DNA from: Bolinopsis microptera | Lineage: Eukaryota; Ctenophora; Tentaculata; Lobata; Bolinopsidae | Assembly (NCBI RefSeq): GCF_026151205.1 | Contig: NC_087084.1 | Coordinates: forward strand, 8,233,394-8,297,393 | Direction of reading: 5' to 3' | DNA: 64,000 nucleotides | Part shown: positions 37,513-49,208 of the stretch, one piece after another | Numbering within the stretch: position 1 is the first letter of the stretch | Layout: each line of letters starts with the position of its first letter | Notes under the pieces: generated by a model | Told to the model about the DNA's origin: nothing | What the model saw: only the letters and a program-made list of their open reading frames with translations | Databases searched by the model: none | Made by a program: the position numbers and the translations under genes

Positions 37513-39735
37513 TTGGTTCACCTCCCCATCAATATATATTATCAAGAATCTGAAGTGACCTCTGCCATCAAAAATCTCAAAAAAGGTAAAAGTTGCTCAA
37601 ACGACTTGATATCCAACGAGATGCTTCAGAGCTTAACTCCGCTTTGTCTCAAAGCCATCCTCAAAAACTTCAACCACTCACTGGTCTCTGGTTACTATCC
37701 ATGGCACACCAGCATCATTACTCCTATTTACAAGTCTGGCAACCCTTTCAGCCCGGACAACTACAGAGCAATAGCTGTTGGTAGTTGTATGGGTAAACTA
37801 TTTTCTAGCATCTTACTTGAGCGTCTCCTGCACTTCAAAAAGCTCTACTGCCCTGACCCAAAAGAACAACTAGGGTTCTCGAAGGGTGCTCAAACAAATG
37901 ACCACGTTTTTACCCTTAAGACAGTCATTGACAAATATACCAAGGTTAAGAAAGCTCGCCTCTATGCATGCTTTGTTGATCTAAGAAAGGCCTTTGACAC
38001 TGTATGTAGGGACCTCCTTCTGCACAAAATCACATGCCTTGGAATAACTGGAAACTTCTTCAATTGCCTAAGTGATATGTATAGAAACTCAATAGCTCAT
38101 ATAAAAATCTCCAAACTCTTGTCCCCTAATATTGACATTGGAAAAGGAACAGAGCAGGGACACCCCCTATCACCGGACCTTTTTAAAATCTATATCAACG
38201 ACTTGTCATCTCTCCTGAAATCTGTTGGTGATTATCCTATTCTAGCTGACGTCCTAATATCACATCTGCTCTGGGCTGACGATCTTGTCCTACTTGCCCT
38301 TAGAAGTCCCAAGGCCTTGCAAGACAATATAAACATCCTATTCGACTTCTGTAACTCTATGGGCCTTGAAGTAAACATTAAAAAAACCAAGATTCTCATA
38401 TTCTGCCCTCCTAAAAGAAAACAATCCTATGAAACATTCATTTTGGGAGGCCAGCCCATCCAACACACCGAAAAATACTGCTATCTTGGCATTATATTCC
38501 ACAGAAATGGATCTTTTACAGCAGCAAATACTGAACTGAGGGCCAAGGCTCTCCGTGCTCTCTATGGCCTCAAAGGCAATATCGTCAAAGATGCCCTCTC
38601 TCACCGTTCCCTAAACATTCTATTTGACTCTCTAATAAAACCGATACTGCTCTATGGCTGCCAAATCTTATGTCCTCACTCAAAAACCATGAGATACCTC
38701 TCCAAAACAGATAGCAAAGCCAACCCCCAGCATACTCTCAGGTACATCTCACAAGACCACTATGAAAGATTCCACCTTAAGTTTATCAAGTGGTCCTTGT
38801 CTGTCCATTCAAAAGCATCAAATATAGGCTGCTGGGGTGAAAGTGGGCGCCACCCCCTCTTCTTTGAAGCCTGCAAACTTGCAATAGATTTCTATAGTCG
38901 TCTTGAAAGCACTGAAAATGAACTTCTCTCCGCTGCATTTCACGAGCAGATTATGCTGGGCCTTCCTTGGTACACCAACATCTCTAATCTTCTCACCAAA
39001 TATAACTTCCCCCACTCATCCTCTTCAAAATCCAAGCTCTCTACCCAAATCAATCACAACATGAGAGAAGAATTTGTGGATACCTGGAAATCTGCCAAGG
39101 CATCCTCACCTAAATTAGAATTCTACAATCAAATTAAACATGATTTTGAACCAGAAACATACTTAGGAGTGGTTAAGATCCCCGATGCTCGGAAAAGCTT
39201 AACAAGGTTTCGTATTAGCTGCCACAATCTTTACATTGAGAGGGGCCGTTACGAAACCCCCCTAGTACCAAGAGAACATCGATGGTGCACTTTTTGCTTT
39301 TTCAGCAAGGGGCTTAAGCCTATTGAGGACGAAATTCATGTTCTAACTGACTGTTTACTCTACTCCTCAGTTAGAGAAAAATTTAACTTCCATCCCAAAA
39401 ATATTACTGACCTAGCCGGTTTGCTTTCCGATAAAACACTAGACCCTACAAAATTTACTGCCACAGCAAGAGCAATCCATTCAATTCTCTCTGTGAACGA
39501 AAATTTTACAGCCTACTATAAGAGCCCAGATTTCCACTCAAATACTGGCCAATGCATAATGCTATAGGCTAGGACCTCAAAAATAGTATTATAAAACATT
39601 TCTATTTTATCCCTACACATTTGTAAATAACTAGAATTGTGTAACCTTAAATTATTTCAGAATTATAACTATTGTGAATTCAATAAAATAATTATCATTT
39701 TTGTATCCTTGTATCCTTGTATCCTTGTATCGTAT
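37513..39735 (+). mobile_element. LINE with a 684-codon open reverse-transcriptase frame
   Basis: The frame 37513-39567 is uninterrupted. It contains VTSAIKNLKKGKSCSNDLI, the NYRAIAV block, FVDLRKAFDTV, GTEQGHPLSPDLF, the catalytic LLWADDLVLL, a thumb with LEVNIKKTKI and YCYLGIIFH, and a long C-terminal domain with a Cys/His-rich patch (HRWCTFC, then H-x4-C). The 3' end carries a short tandem tail of TTGTATCC (about 39704-39735), as CR1/L2-like elements often do. The endonuclease and 5' end are missing. No stops or frameshifts were seen, which points to a recent insertion. WADD rather than FADD is unusual. Confidence 0.88.
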
Positions 39736-41540
39736 CAATATTCTTTGTAAATTCTAGATAAGGAAAACAAATTTTTAGGAAAACAAATTTAAATTTTGGT
39801 ATTTATTAATAACAATTAAAACATATCATATCATAAAAATAAAGCCGCGCGTTGGTTGACTGACTCAGTAAGGTGAATAATTTAAGCTTGAAGGTGCCCC
39901 GCGCATTTACAGAACCTTATGCGGCGATCACATGATCACGAGGACCTGTGAGCACCAAATTTAATTTAAAGTTTCTAGAAATCATACATCACTACGAGTT
40001 ACTCATGCTTTTGGATTATAAGAGTGTGGATTGTCAGGTATTTCATTCATTCATACTTAATCGGTTTAAAGCTGTATATTTAGAACTCACTATTGTTTAA
40101 ACTTCGGAAGCAGAACGTAGATAATGGACAATATACCGACGACAATATACCGACGACAATATAGGGGGGGGTATTACTGTCCATTTTGTCCATTTTGTCT
40201 TTGTCTTTTTTTACATTTTTTTGTGAAGGACAGTGTTTTGTGGACAAAATGGACAATACTAGGGACAAAAGGGACAAAAATTTTGGACAAATGAGACAAA
40301 AAAATTAGACAAGCTCAAATGTAGAGTAAAACAAAATTTAGTAAAACAAAATTTTTATTTACCACAAAACAACCAATACATATTTAATATTATCATACAT
40401 TTATAAATAAATATAAATCTAAATTCAGCTATATACTCAATACACAGCCCGCTGCGCAGACAGCCACACATTGCTGAGAGATTCTCAGGTGCAGATGTAA
40501 GCGCCGCGCGCGCGAGGTTTTTTATCTTACAATTACATGTTACGATATATTATTAATTATCAGAGAATTTTAGAAGCAAAATAATTATTGCATATTGGGA
40601 AAATTTCGGTCGTTAACGCAGTTAACGCGAGCGCAACTTGAGCAAAGCGCAACTTGAGCAAAGCGCGAGCGCATGCGGAAAAGGATCGCGTAGCTGGTCA
40701 AGATGTTGATAAATATTTGGCTTGTGGCGCGATGTGTTGCTCTAACTATAGCCCTCTCGCTTGCAGTAGCGCGCGACCGCCGGAGGCGGAAATGACTTGT
40801 GGAACAAGCGCGCCCGCAGCGGCGCAAAAGCACTTGGTTAGCTAGGTGAACGCGATGTGTCTTGTAGGATGAAATCCTACTAGCTGACGCCACTCGCAGT
40901 TGTGCTGCTCGCTGTACGTCAGCGATCGAAATTCATACGCGTATCACGTATTAAGATGTGCCACCCGACGCGCCACGCAATTTTTCTCATTGCTCGTCGC
41001 ACGTCGACGAACAACGAAGCTCGTTGCGACGCGCCGCGCAATGAGCTGCCAGGCTAGGACATCGTCCTGGTCAACAAAATTTTGGCGAGCGATTTTCTCC
41101 AAAAATTTAATGTGGGCGCCGACTTCCACTCTGGCTAGGTTTCTTCTTACCCAGCGCGCGTTCCTTAATGGGATGAGGTAAAATTAGGTAAAAAGAATCC
41201 ACTGACTTCCAATTCCATGAACTCTGGACTGGCCAGAGTGCTTTCATAAAACTCAATTACTAGCTTGGCGTTGTAGGAGTGAAGCGAGTGATACACATTA
41301 CACATTACTTTGATTTTACAATCAAACCAGATTTTACAATCTAACTCAGCGCGCGGCTCTTGTAGCGCATACGTCACTTCTTTCTTATTGGTAGTTGGCG
41401 TGCACGTGATCTTTTGCGCGGCTGTAATTAATAAAACAAAAGTTGTAACATCCAATGAGCATTCGCACTTTTTTTCAGGGCGATGGAGGTCGTAATTTAC
41501 TCAGCCCGAATAAAGATTCGGCGGAATGACAGGCTGAGCG

Positions 41541-41654
41541 TTGACGGATGTTACTCGTCTAAATTTCTTCGAAGTAGCGCGCGCCGCTTTCTTCTCGATC
41601 ATGGCAAGTGCTACGAAGTAGCGCGCGCCGGGCCAGATCATTAACAATTGTCAA
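41541..41654. mobile_element. 114-bp MITE, copy 1
   Basis: It begins TTGACGGATGTTA and ends TAACAATTGTCAA, an imperfect inverted repeat. Both sides carry GCTGAGCG, an 8-bp target duplication. The interior has a direct repeat of CGAAGTAGCGCGCGCCG. Confidence 0.85.
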
Positions 41655-41667
41655 GCTGAGCGCAGCC

Positions 41668-41778
41668 TTGACGGATGTTACTCGTCTAAATTTCTTCGAT
41701 GTAGCGCGCGCCGCTTTCTGCCCGATGACAAGTGCTACGAAGTAGCGCGCGCCGGGCCAAATCATTAACAATGGTCAA
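41668..41778. mobile_element. 111-bp MITE, copy 2
   Basis: Same ends as copy 1 (TTGACGGATGTTA and TAACAATGGTCAA). Both sides carry AGCGCAGCC, a 9-bp duplication. It sits 13 bp from copy 1 in the same orientation, in the same older repeat. Confidence 0.85.
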
Positions 41779-42689
41779 AGCGCAGCCCAGTAACTGAAAA
41801 AGAAGCTAAATGTAAACAACTGTGGAACAAGAAGGAACGCTTCGTCAGACACAGGAAGCATAAAGAATCGACACCCTGTACCCTATCGGAAATCAGCGAC
41901 TTCTCTTTACTGTCCATTTTTTCCCTGTCAATTTGTCTCGTTTGTCTCTGTCCTTTTTGTCCATTTTGTCCATTTTGTCCATTTTGTCCCCGCCTTTTTT
42001 TGTCTTTTTTGTCTTTTTTGTCCCTATTATCTTTTTTGTCCCTTTTGTCCATTTTGTCCCTTTTGTCTTTGTCTTTTTTCAGTTTTTTTTGTGCAGGGAT
42101 AAAATGGACAGTGGCACCCCCCCCCAATATACCGACGACAATAAAATGCTGATATTTAGGCTAAAAGAAGTTTAAAGTTACAAGAACTTTGTGTGACTTG
42201 ACAACAAGATCCTGACTTGGAAAAGTTTAAAATATGTCAGATAAGATTGGAAAACTGAAGAAATAGAAAGATAACTACATCTTTAAAAGAACGGAGAACC
42301 TGGTTATCAACTAAAGAATAACCTGGCCAAAGCGAAAGAAAAAGGAGACTTAACCTGGCTCTCAGATTTGTTGCAGATCTCAACTATGTTCTGCTGAGAC
42401 CGCTGTGCGGGGGGTAGGGGCGCCATCTTAGGAGGGTGCCGACTTATCATTTGAATGTGTGGCAATTTTGAAAAATGTTACTGCAGTACTAGCAAAACTG
42501 TGTGTTTTGCTCTAGAAAAACATTTTTTAAAGATCTTACTGGCGTATCCTCGAAAATCATGTAATTTATATAATTTTAGGGAGGGGCACTAAAAGGGGAG
42601 GGGCACCAATATGCAATAGGGCCCAATAGGGGGCGCTATTTCGGCAGGGGGCACCAACATGCAATGTTATACCACTGATGTTCTGACCT

Positions 42690-43133
42690 CTATTTTTTCC
42701 GTTCACCCTTTTGTAAAAAGGCAATAGTGAAAGGTTACGAATGGACGTTTTTGCAGAAAAACGTGGATTTTGGAGATAGCAGTAGGTGGGTTTAAATATG
42801 GTGTCATTCCTTACTTACTTCCGTCCGTTACCATGACAACTAGCGCGCAGTGCAGCGCGCGAGTATTGCTTGCAGAGATTTGATGTATATATAATAGCTA
42901 GCCTGTCAATGAATGCGCGGCGCAAGTGTATTTTAATGTATACTATGCAAAGTATAGTATTAGGTTATAAGCCTAATTTGTACGTGGCATGCGTAGTATA
43001 GTGTACTGATGTGTATCAATATTATTATTATGAAGTGAGCTGATTGGAGCTTATATTTATAGTTATAGTGAACGGAAATCTAGCGTCCGCAAAAACGAAA
43101 CATAAACAACGGGCGCAATTCTTGTTAATATCA
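42690..43133 (-). repeat. Dispersed repeat, inverted partner of 24530-25070
   Basis: See the partner entry. This copy lacks the internal segment of about 110 bp. It ends near CAACGGGCGCAATTCTTG. Confidence 0.8.
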
Positions 43134-43237
43134 CATCATCACACATATCTACAAAGTTGAAAGTATCACATTATGTAAAAAATAAAGAAATGTTTCCCCA
43201 ATACCAAATACACCTTCATCAATAATTCATCAAATAT

Positions 43238-43315
43238 TACCTGAGGACCCCAGGCTTATTATGTTCATTAACATAATAAAGATTTGGCGGAATGACAGGC
43301 TGAGCGCGGCCCAGT
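43238..43315 (+). repeat. Dispersed 'GAGGACCCCAGGCT...GGCGGAATGACAGG' repeat
   Basis: The same motif order recurs at 41505-41790 (interrupted by the MITEs), 47420-47475 (inverted), 49400-49470 and 54355-54425. A short inverted piece is in the foldback element near 45704-45722. It is the target of MITE copies 1 and 2. Confidence 0.75.
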
Positions 43316-43751
43316 AAATCAAATACAATTTAAGCGGTAAAAGTTTCAAGAGAACGTTCGGTTACGATACAGTTTAAAGATCGTAGGAATGCCCTCTTAC
43401 TGTGCCTGTAGCAATTTAAATTATGTCTACCACACCTTTCGGTGGATATGTTTCTACTACTTTAAAACTTGTTTCACTAATGCTAAAACCAGTTTAAGAG
43501 TAGTAAAGTTAAACTAAAATTTATAGCATCACATCATCTCACATGTCTACAAAATATCAACGCACTATGTGAAAAAATATTCTAAATATTTCCCCACCAG
43601 CATTAATTATTTATCAAATATATATTTTTTAAATTATCAAAAAAATATCCTATTAGTAGTAAAACAAAGATTTTAGTAAACAACTTTGTAGAATAAATAC
43701 TGCTGTTTTCTTCCCCCATAAAACCAATTACTTGTAAAAATGGAACCGTCC

Positions 43752-43862
43752 TTGACGGATGTTACTCGTCTAAATTTCTTCGAAGTAGCGCGCGCCGCTT
43801 TCTTCCCGATGGCAAGTGCTACGAAGTAGCACGCGCCGGGCCAAACCATTAACAATGGTCAA
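43752..43862. mobile_element. 111-bp MITE, copy 3
   Basis: Nearly identical to copies 1 and 2. Both sides carry AACCGTCC, an 8-bp duplication, at a different target site. The low divergence implies recent movement. Confidence 0.88.
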
Positions 43863-43981
43863 AACCGTCCCTATCCAACAAATATCAACCTCAAGAAAAC
43901 CTGCCGAAATAAAACACACCCAGATATTTCCACTATTTGCATGATATGACCAAAAAAAACATTTTAGACACAATTACTGCA

Positions 43982-46430
43982 ATAGGTAGGCCTGGGATTT
44001 TTGCACATCTGCCAATATTTTCGCAGCAAATTGGAAATAAAAGATATACCTTTTGCCGTCATGACGTTAATTTGCGTTTTGAAATTGAATACCATTAACC
44101 TATTTTAATTAATAATTAAAAATTGTGTGTTTATCTCCCAAATTAGCGTGACGTCACGTTATTGGAGCATATTGGAGCAGAAATTCTGTAAGCCATTCAT
44201 GTCAGAATGTCTCAATATAGCCTAATTTTTCTGCAGAAATTCTGTATGCCATTCAAGTCAGAATGTATCAATATAGCCCAATTTTTCTGCAGAATCGTTT
44301 TCGTATATTACCACTATACCAGACCTTCAGGGCCTCGAGGTAGGTTACATACAAACGTTTCTTATGTTGAGCCAATTAGTTGTTTAACTATATGTTATAA
44401 GAACTGAACTGAGTGTACACATCTAGCAATTATCTGCATTATAATCCTTGTTGGAATTATGTGAACGAACAAATGCCAGATAAACAAAAGTTTACAACCA
44501 AAAAAATTGTAAAACTATGATAAGATGATGGTAATGAGGAAAGAGAGAAGGAGAAGGAGAAGGAGAAGGAGATTGGGAGAAAGGAAAGGCCACGGTAAAT
44601 CGGGGTTTTGATTGTTTACATTATGTATGTTTTCGATTATGCACTATACGGGGAAGGGAAATGGACGCATTGTAAATCAGGGTTGCGGTAACGGTAACGG
44701 AAATGTTAACGGTAACGATAACAGTAACTCTAACAGTAACGGTTACAGTGACAGTAACGGTGACAGTAACGGTGACGGTAACATTAACGCTTATCGTAAC
44801 GCTAACGGTAAGGGTCACGGTAACGGTTACGGTAACGGTAACAGTAACGGTAACAGTAACTCTAACGGTAACTCTAACGTTACTGTTACCGTTTCTTTAC
44901 CGTTTCTTTACCGTTAAAGTTACCGTTACCGTTACTGTTACCGTTACCGTAACCGTTACTGTGACCCTTACCGTTAGCGTTAACAGTAACGCTTACACTA
45001 ACGGTAACGTTAACGGTAACGATAACAGTAACTCTAACGGTAACTTTAACATTACCGTTACCGTTTCTTTACCGTTAACGTTAACGTTATCGTTAGAGTT
45101 ACTGTTACCGTTACCGTAACCGTTACATAACTAAACTTTCTGAACATTACCAAAAACAGTACGAAGAATTGGTACCTGATCTAACGGACGAAACCAAAAC
45201 TTCTGAATCTATTGCAAACTATTTCCTAGGCCTTGTACCGTTAGCGTTAACAGTAACGCTTATACTAACGGTAACGTTAACGGTAACGATAACAGTAACT
45301 CTAACGGAAACTCTAACATTACCGTTACCGTTTCTTTACCGTTAACGTTAACGTTATCGTTAGAGTTACTGTTACCGTTACCGTAACCGTTACCGTGACG
45401 CTTAGCGTTAACGTTGCCGGTAATGCTAACAGTAACGCTTACACTAACGGTTACGTTAACGTTACCGTTACGTTAACGTTACCGTTAGTATAAGCGTTAC
45501 TGTTAACGCTAACGGTACAAGGCCTAGGAAATAGTTTGCAATAGATTCAGAAGTTTTAGTTTCGTCCGTTAGATCAGGTACCAATTCTTCGTACTGTTTT
45601 TGGTAATGTTCAGAAAGTTTAGTTATGTTAAGAACGGTAAGGGTCATGGTAACGGTTACGGTAACGGTAACAGTAACAATAACATTTCTGTTTATGAACA
45701 TAATAGCCTGGGGTCCTCAGGTAACCGTTACCGCAACCCTGATTTACAATGCGTCAATTTCCCTTCCCCGTATTATAGTGCATAATCGAAAACATACATA
45801 ATGTAAACAATCAAAACCCCGATTGACCGTGGCCTTTTCCTTTCTCCCAATCTCCTTCTCCTTCTCTCTTTCCTCATTACCAACATCTTATCATAGTTTT
45901 ACAATTTTTGTGGTTGTAAACTTTTGTTTATCTGGCATTTGTTCGTTCACATAATTCCAACAAGGATTATAATGCAGATAATTGCTAGATGTGTACACTC
46001 AGTTCAGTTCTTATAACATATAGTTAAACAACTAATTGGCTCAACATAAGAAACGTTTGTATGTAACCTACCTCGAGGCCCTGAAGGTCTGGTATAGTGG
46101 TAATATACGAAAACGATTCTGCAGAAAAATTGGGCTATATTGATACATTCTGACTTGAATGGCATACAGAATTTCTGCAGAAAAATTGGGCTATATTGAG
46201 ACATTCTGACATGAATGGCTTACAGAATTTCTGCTCCAATATGCTCCAATAACGTGACGTCACGCTAATTTGGGAGATAAACACACAATTTTTAATTGTT
46301 AATTAAAATAGGTTAATGGTATTCAATTTCGAAACGCAAATTAACGTCATGACGGCAAAAGGTATATCTTTTATTTCCAATTTGCTGCGAAAATATTGGC
46401 AGATGTGCAAAAAATCCCAGGCCTACCTAT
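43982..46430. mobile_element. Foldback-like element with ~720-bp inverted arms and 6-bp target duplication
   Basis: The left arm (43982 to about 44700) and right arm (about 45715 to 46430) are near-identical reverse complements, so the same 66-residue frame appears at 44207-44407 (+) and 46004-46204 (-). The outer termini begin ATAGGTAGGCCTGGG. Both sides carry ACTGCA (43976-43981 and 46431-46436). The centre (44690-45715) is a satellite of GGTAAC/GTTACC-type hexamers plus a small inner inverted pair. Foldback elements have this plan of long inverted repeats with a satellite-like centre. No transposase is encoded. Frames reading TVTVTV or NGNSNG are satellite artefacts. Confidence 0.88.
45124..45645. 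repeat. Inner inverted pair in the foldback element, with exon-like content
   Basis: About 125 bp at 45124-45252 are repeated inverted at 45516-45645. Both copies can be read as ITKLSEHYQKQYEELVPDLT followed by DETKTSESIANYFLGLV. This non-repetitive reading frame, set between simple-sequence satellites, looks like a captured gene fragment. I do not recognise the protein. Confidence 0.55.
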
Positions 46431-46619
46431 ACTGCAAATCAAATATCTCAAAGTGATCACTCGAATAGATTTATAGTAAAGGAAGTAAAACAGCATGAGA
46501 TAAAGAAAAACGGTGTTCATGAAGGAGGGTTATTTTGTAAAAACTGGGGACCCCAGTTCCGCTGGTCACCTCCGACAAAAAATTTTGCAATAGACCCTCT
46601 CCTTCATAATTACTACAAA

Positions 46620-47715
46620 AGGTATAGTTGTAGCGCGATGCACTACTGGGTCGCGCGCGCGCATCAAATAATGCTTCTCGCAACCACAAAGAATGCAAAT
46701 CGGCGAGATGCAAAGGATTGACATCAGACATCGTGAATCAAAATGTATAGTATTAAAATCCTATCTGTAACAGTAGAAATTATAAACATACAATTTAATA
46801 ATACAGCAATCCTAAATAATTTCAGCGATAATCATTTTTCAGTTAATTGACGATGTCAATTCATGCCAGCTCGGCGCGGCACAGTAGCGCATCTCGCCGC
46901 GATCTAGCTGTGAGGAGCCTCATTGAGTGCGCGGCGCGGCACAGTAACGCATCGCGCTACAAATTTTTCAGTTACTCTTTTACTTAGTTACTTTTCAGTT
47001 TTATTAAAAATGTATTATTTCTTTGTATCACGTGGTGACCCCCACGGTCGCTTCACTATAGTCTGTATAGTGGCGTCTTCGACGCTACAGGGGGAGCCGC
47101 GCACTTCGTGCGCGGCGGGTCATACAACGTATGACAATTATTTCTTAATTATACAATATAAGCGCTCTTACTAAGTCGCGATCGCTCCACGCTCGCCCAA
47201 ATTTTAAGAAAATTCTTGTGAAAGGCCCTTTAGGCATGAATAGAAAGTGATCTGGATCGGTGTATTTTTGCACGCTGATTCCGAATCCCCCCATGACGTA
47301 GGGTTAAAATGCTTACCTGGAGAGTTATGGGCAAAAAACCGTTTTGGTCAAGTGACAGGCTAGTAAAACGTAAATTCGATTATTTAGGGCTCGGGTTTAA
47401 TTGACGCTGTCAATTCATTACTGGGCCGCGCTCAGCCTGTCATTCCGCCAAATCTTTATTCGGGCTGAGTGATTTACGACCTCCATCGCCTCAGAAAAAA
47501 TGGCAGTACGCTCATTGGAAGTTGATGTGCGCGTGACCAGCATTCACGTGATCATTTAGAACCAATTGGGGCCTCAGAAAAGACACGTGCACGCAAACTG
47601 CCAATTGGAGAAAAGTAACGTATTAGCTAGAGGAGCCGCGCGCTGAGTTAGATTGTAAAATTTGATTATTGGATTGTAAAATCGAGCGATATGAGTGTCA
47701 TCAGTGATGTGCTGC
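46620..47715. repeat. CpG-rich dispersed repeats
   Basis: A patchwork matching 3846-4340 (parts in both orientations) and, inverted, 41200-41540. There is a local palindrome around GCCGCGCACTTCGTGCGCGGC (47096-47116). No gene. Confidence 0.65.
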
Positions 47716-49121
47716 TCACTGCACCTCGTGTTACTGTTATCACACTGCACAGTAACTTCGGTACCTCCTTCATGTTTATGTTGTTCCTGTAGTTAAGATA
47801 TATTTTGATGACCTTTTCGATTGCTCGTACGACATTTTAAAAAAATCGTCCAGTTGTCTACACTTGTTTATATTTAGCTGCCCGACATTTACTTCGTTTA
47901 AAGACCCTAGCGAAAGATGTTAGCTTTACTTAATATCAAAGTAACATGGTCCTGTCATGACTACCACTCTGATGAGGGATGGTTTAGTTTGTCAATCAGT
48001 TTGCAGTTATCTGAAGATTTTCTTTTATATACTCATGCTATGCATTTGAATTAAATTTCCGAACTAAGATCGTGTTACTTAAATCCAAATCAAGAGGTTC
48101 AGGGTTCAGAAGGAACAAAATATGTCAGATTGATGTTGACCATTATACTGTCTGTTTGTAGTTTTTATTTCTTTCGGACTGCCTGTTCGGGCCCGGCTAC
48201 TTTTTGTCGTTTTCAAAGAAGGCCTGTGATCGAAAGAAATCTCTCAGATGTGATCTATAGATTAGTTCTGCCCTGCACCTTTTTCCTTTACAGTTAGTGT
48301 CAAAATTCTGAATTGGATCGTAGAAAAACGCTTTAATGGTCTGATATTCATACTGTACAATCTTTGATGATGGATTAAGATATTTAATCCTAGTTATTAC
48401 TTATTTAATAGATCGCATTGTGATGGAAATCATGTGTTCTCGTACTCTATATTAGTCACTTTGTCCTTAATCCTAGATGTTGTAAAATATTTAGTTTGTT
48501 TTAACATTTTTGCAAGAATAGATTAGTCTCCCTGAATTGAAATCGGGAGTTAATCTATATAAATTAATTTAAAAAAAAGGAAGCAACTCACGGTATCACT
48601 CTCATAAGAGACATGTTTCATCATTTACCGGAGTTGCAACCAAATATACACAATAAGGTTTGGTACTTTATCCGTACCTCCCCTTTCATAGAAATAATAG
48701 CAAAAATATACACCTATCTTTAAGAGATCAACATCTGATATAAAACATTCGATGAACCAAAATTAAAACAATTTTCCTGTTAATAATTTATCTATATAAA
48801 TTATCCTTTATTGTGAAATGCTTTGAGAGCGTCATAATTTGCTGTGTCTGATCTTACATATCAGTAGTGTGGATCGAACCAAACGTTTGATTTGTTTCTG
48901 TTAGTATCTGTGCTTTGTTTAACCACAGGATACTTTTTTCCCCAAATTTTACAGTCATCCTCCCAGACAATTATATTCTATATTATGTTATCTTTTACAG
49001 AGTATTGTATAGCTCATCTAAATGGGCCAAGTTGTGTAAAAATCTCAAATTTAATAAATAACATTTTCTAATTGATGTATAGCCAAGACGAGTTCGTTAG
49101 TGTTCTCCTTGGTAATTTCAT
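47716..49121. other. Non-coding interval, no recognised feature
   Basis: AT-rich sequence without coding exons, inverted repeats or named elements that I can support. Confidence 0.5.
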
Positions 49122-49208
49122 GTTTAATTCCTCTTTAATTCCTCTTTAATTCCTCTTTAATTCCTCTTAAATTCCTCTTTAATTCCTCTTTAATTCCTCT
49201 TTAATTCC
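49122..49208. repeat. 11-bp minisatellite (TTTAATTCCTC)
   Basis: Eight units of 11 bp, one shortened by a base. A donor-like CTTGGTAATTT lies about 12 bp before it, but no exon is established here. Confidence 0.85.

Larger units (their letters stand above)
40164..42125. mobile_element. G-run-capped composite element (E2)
   Basis: It starts with 8 G (40164-40171) then TATTACTGTCCATTTTGTCC, and ends with GGACAGTGGCA and 9 C (42117-42125), so the ends are inverted. Each end is a palindromic module of TTTGTCC/GGACAAA units (40176-40310 and 41910-42115). AATATA lies on both sides (40158-40163 and 42126-42131), but the target is itself a 14-bp tandem repeat (AATATACCGACGAC), so the duplication length is uncertain. 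The 1.6-kb interior is CpG-rich repeats, including two nested 111-114-bp MITEs. Frames inside are compositional. Confidence 0.65.

Noticed and set aside
44612-45701. Frames reading NGNSNG or TVTVTV
   Set aside because: Translation of the GGTAAC-type satellite in the foldback centre.
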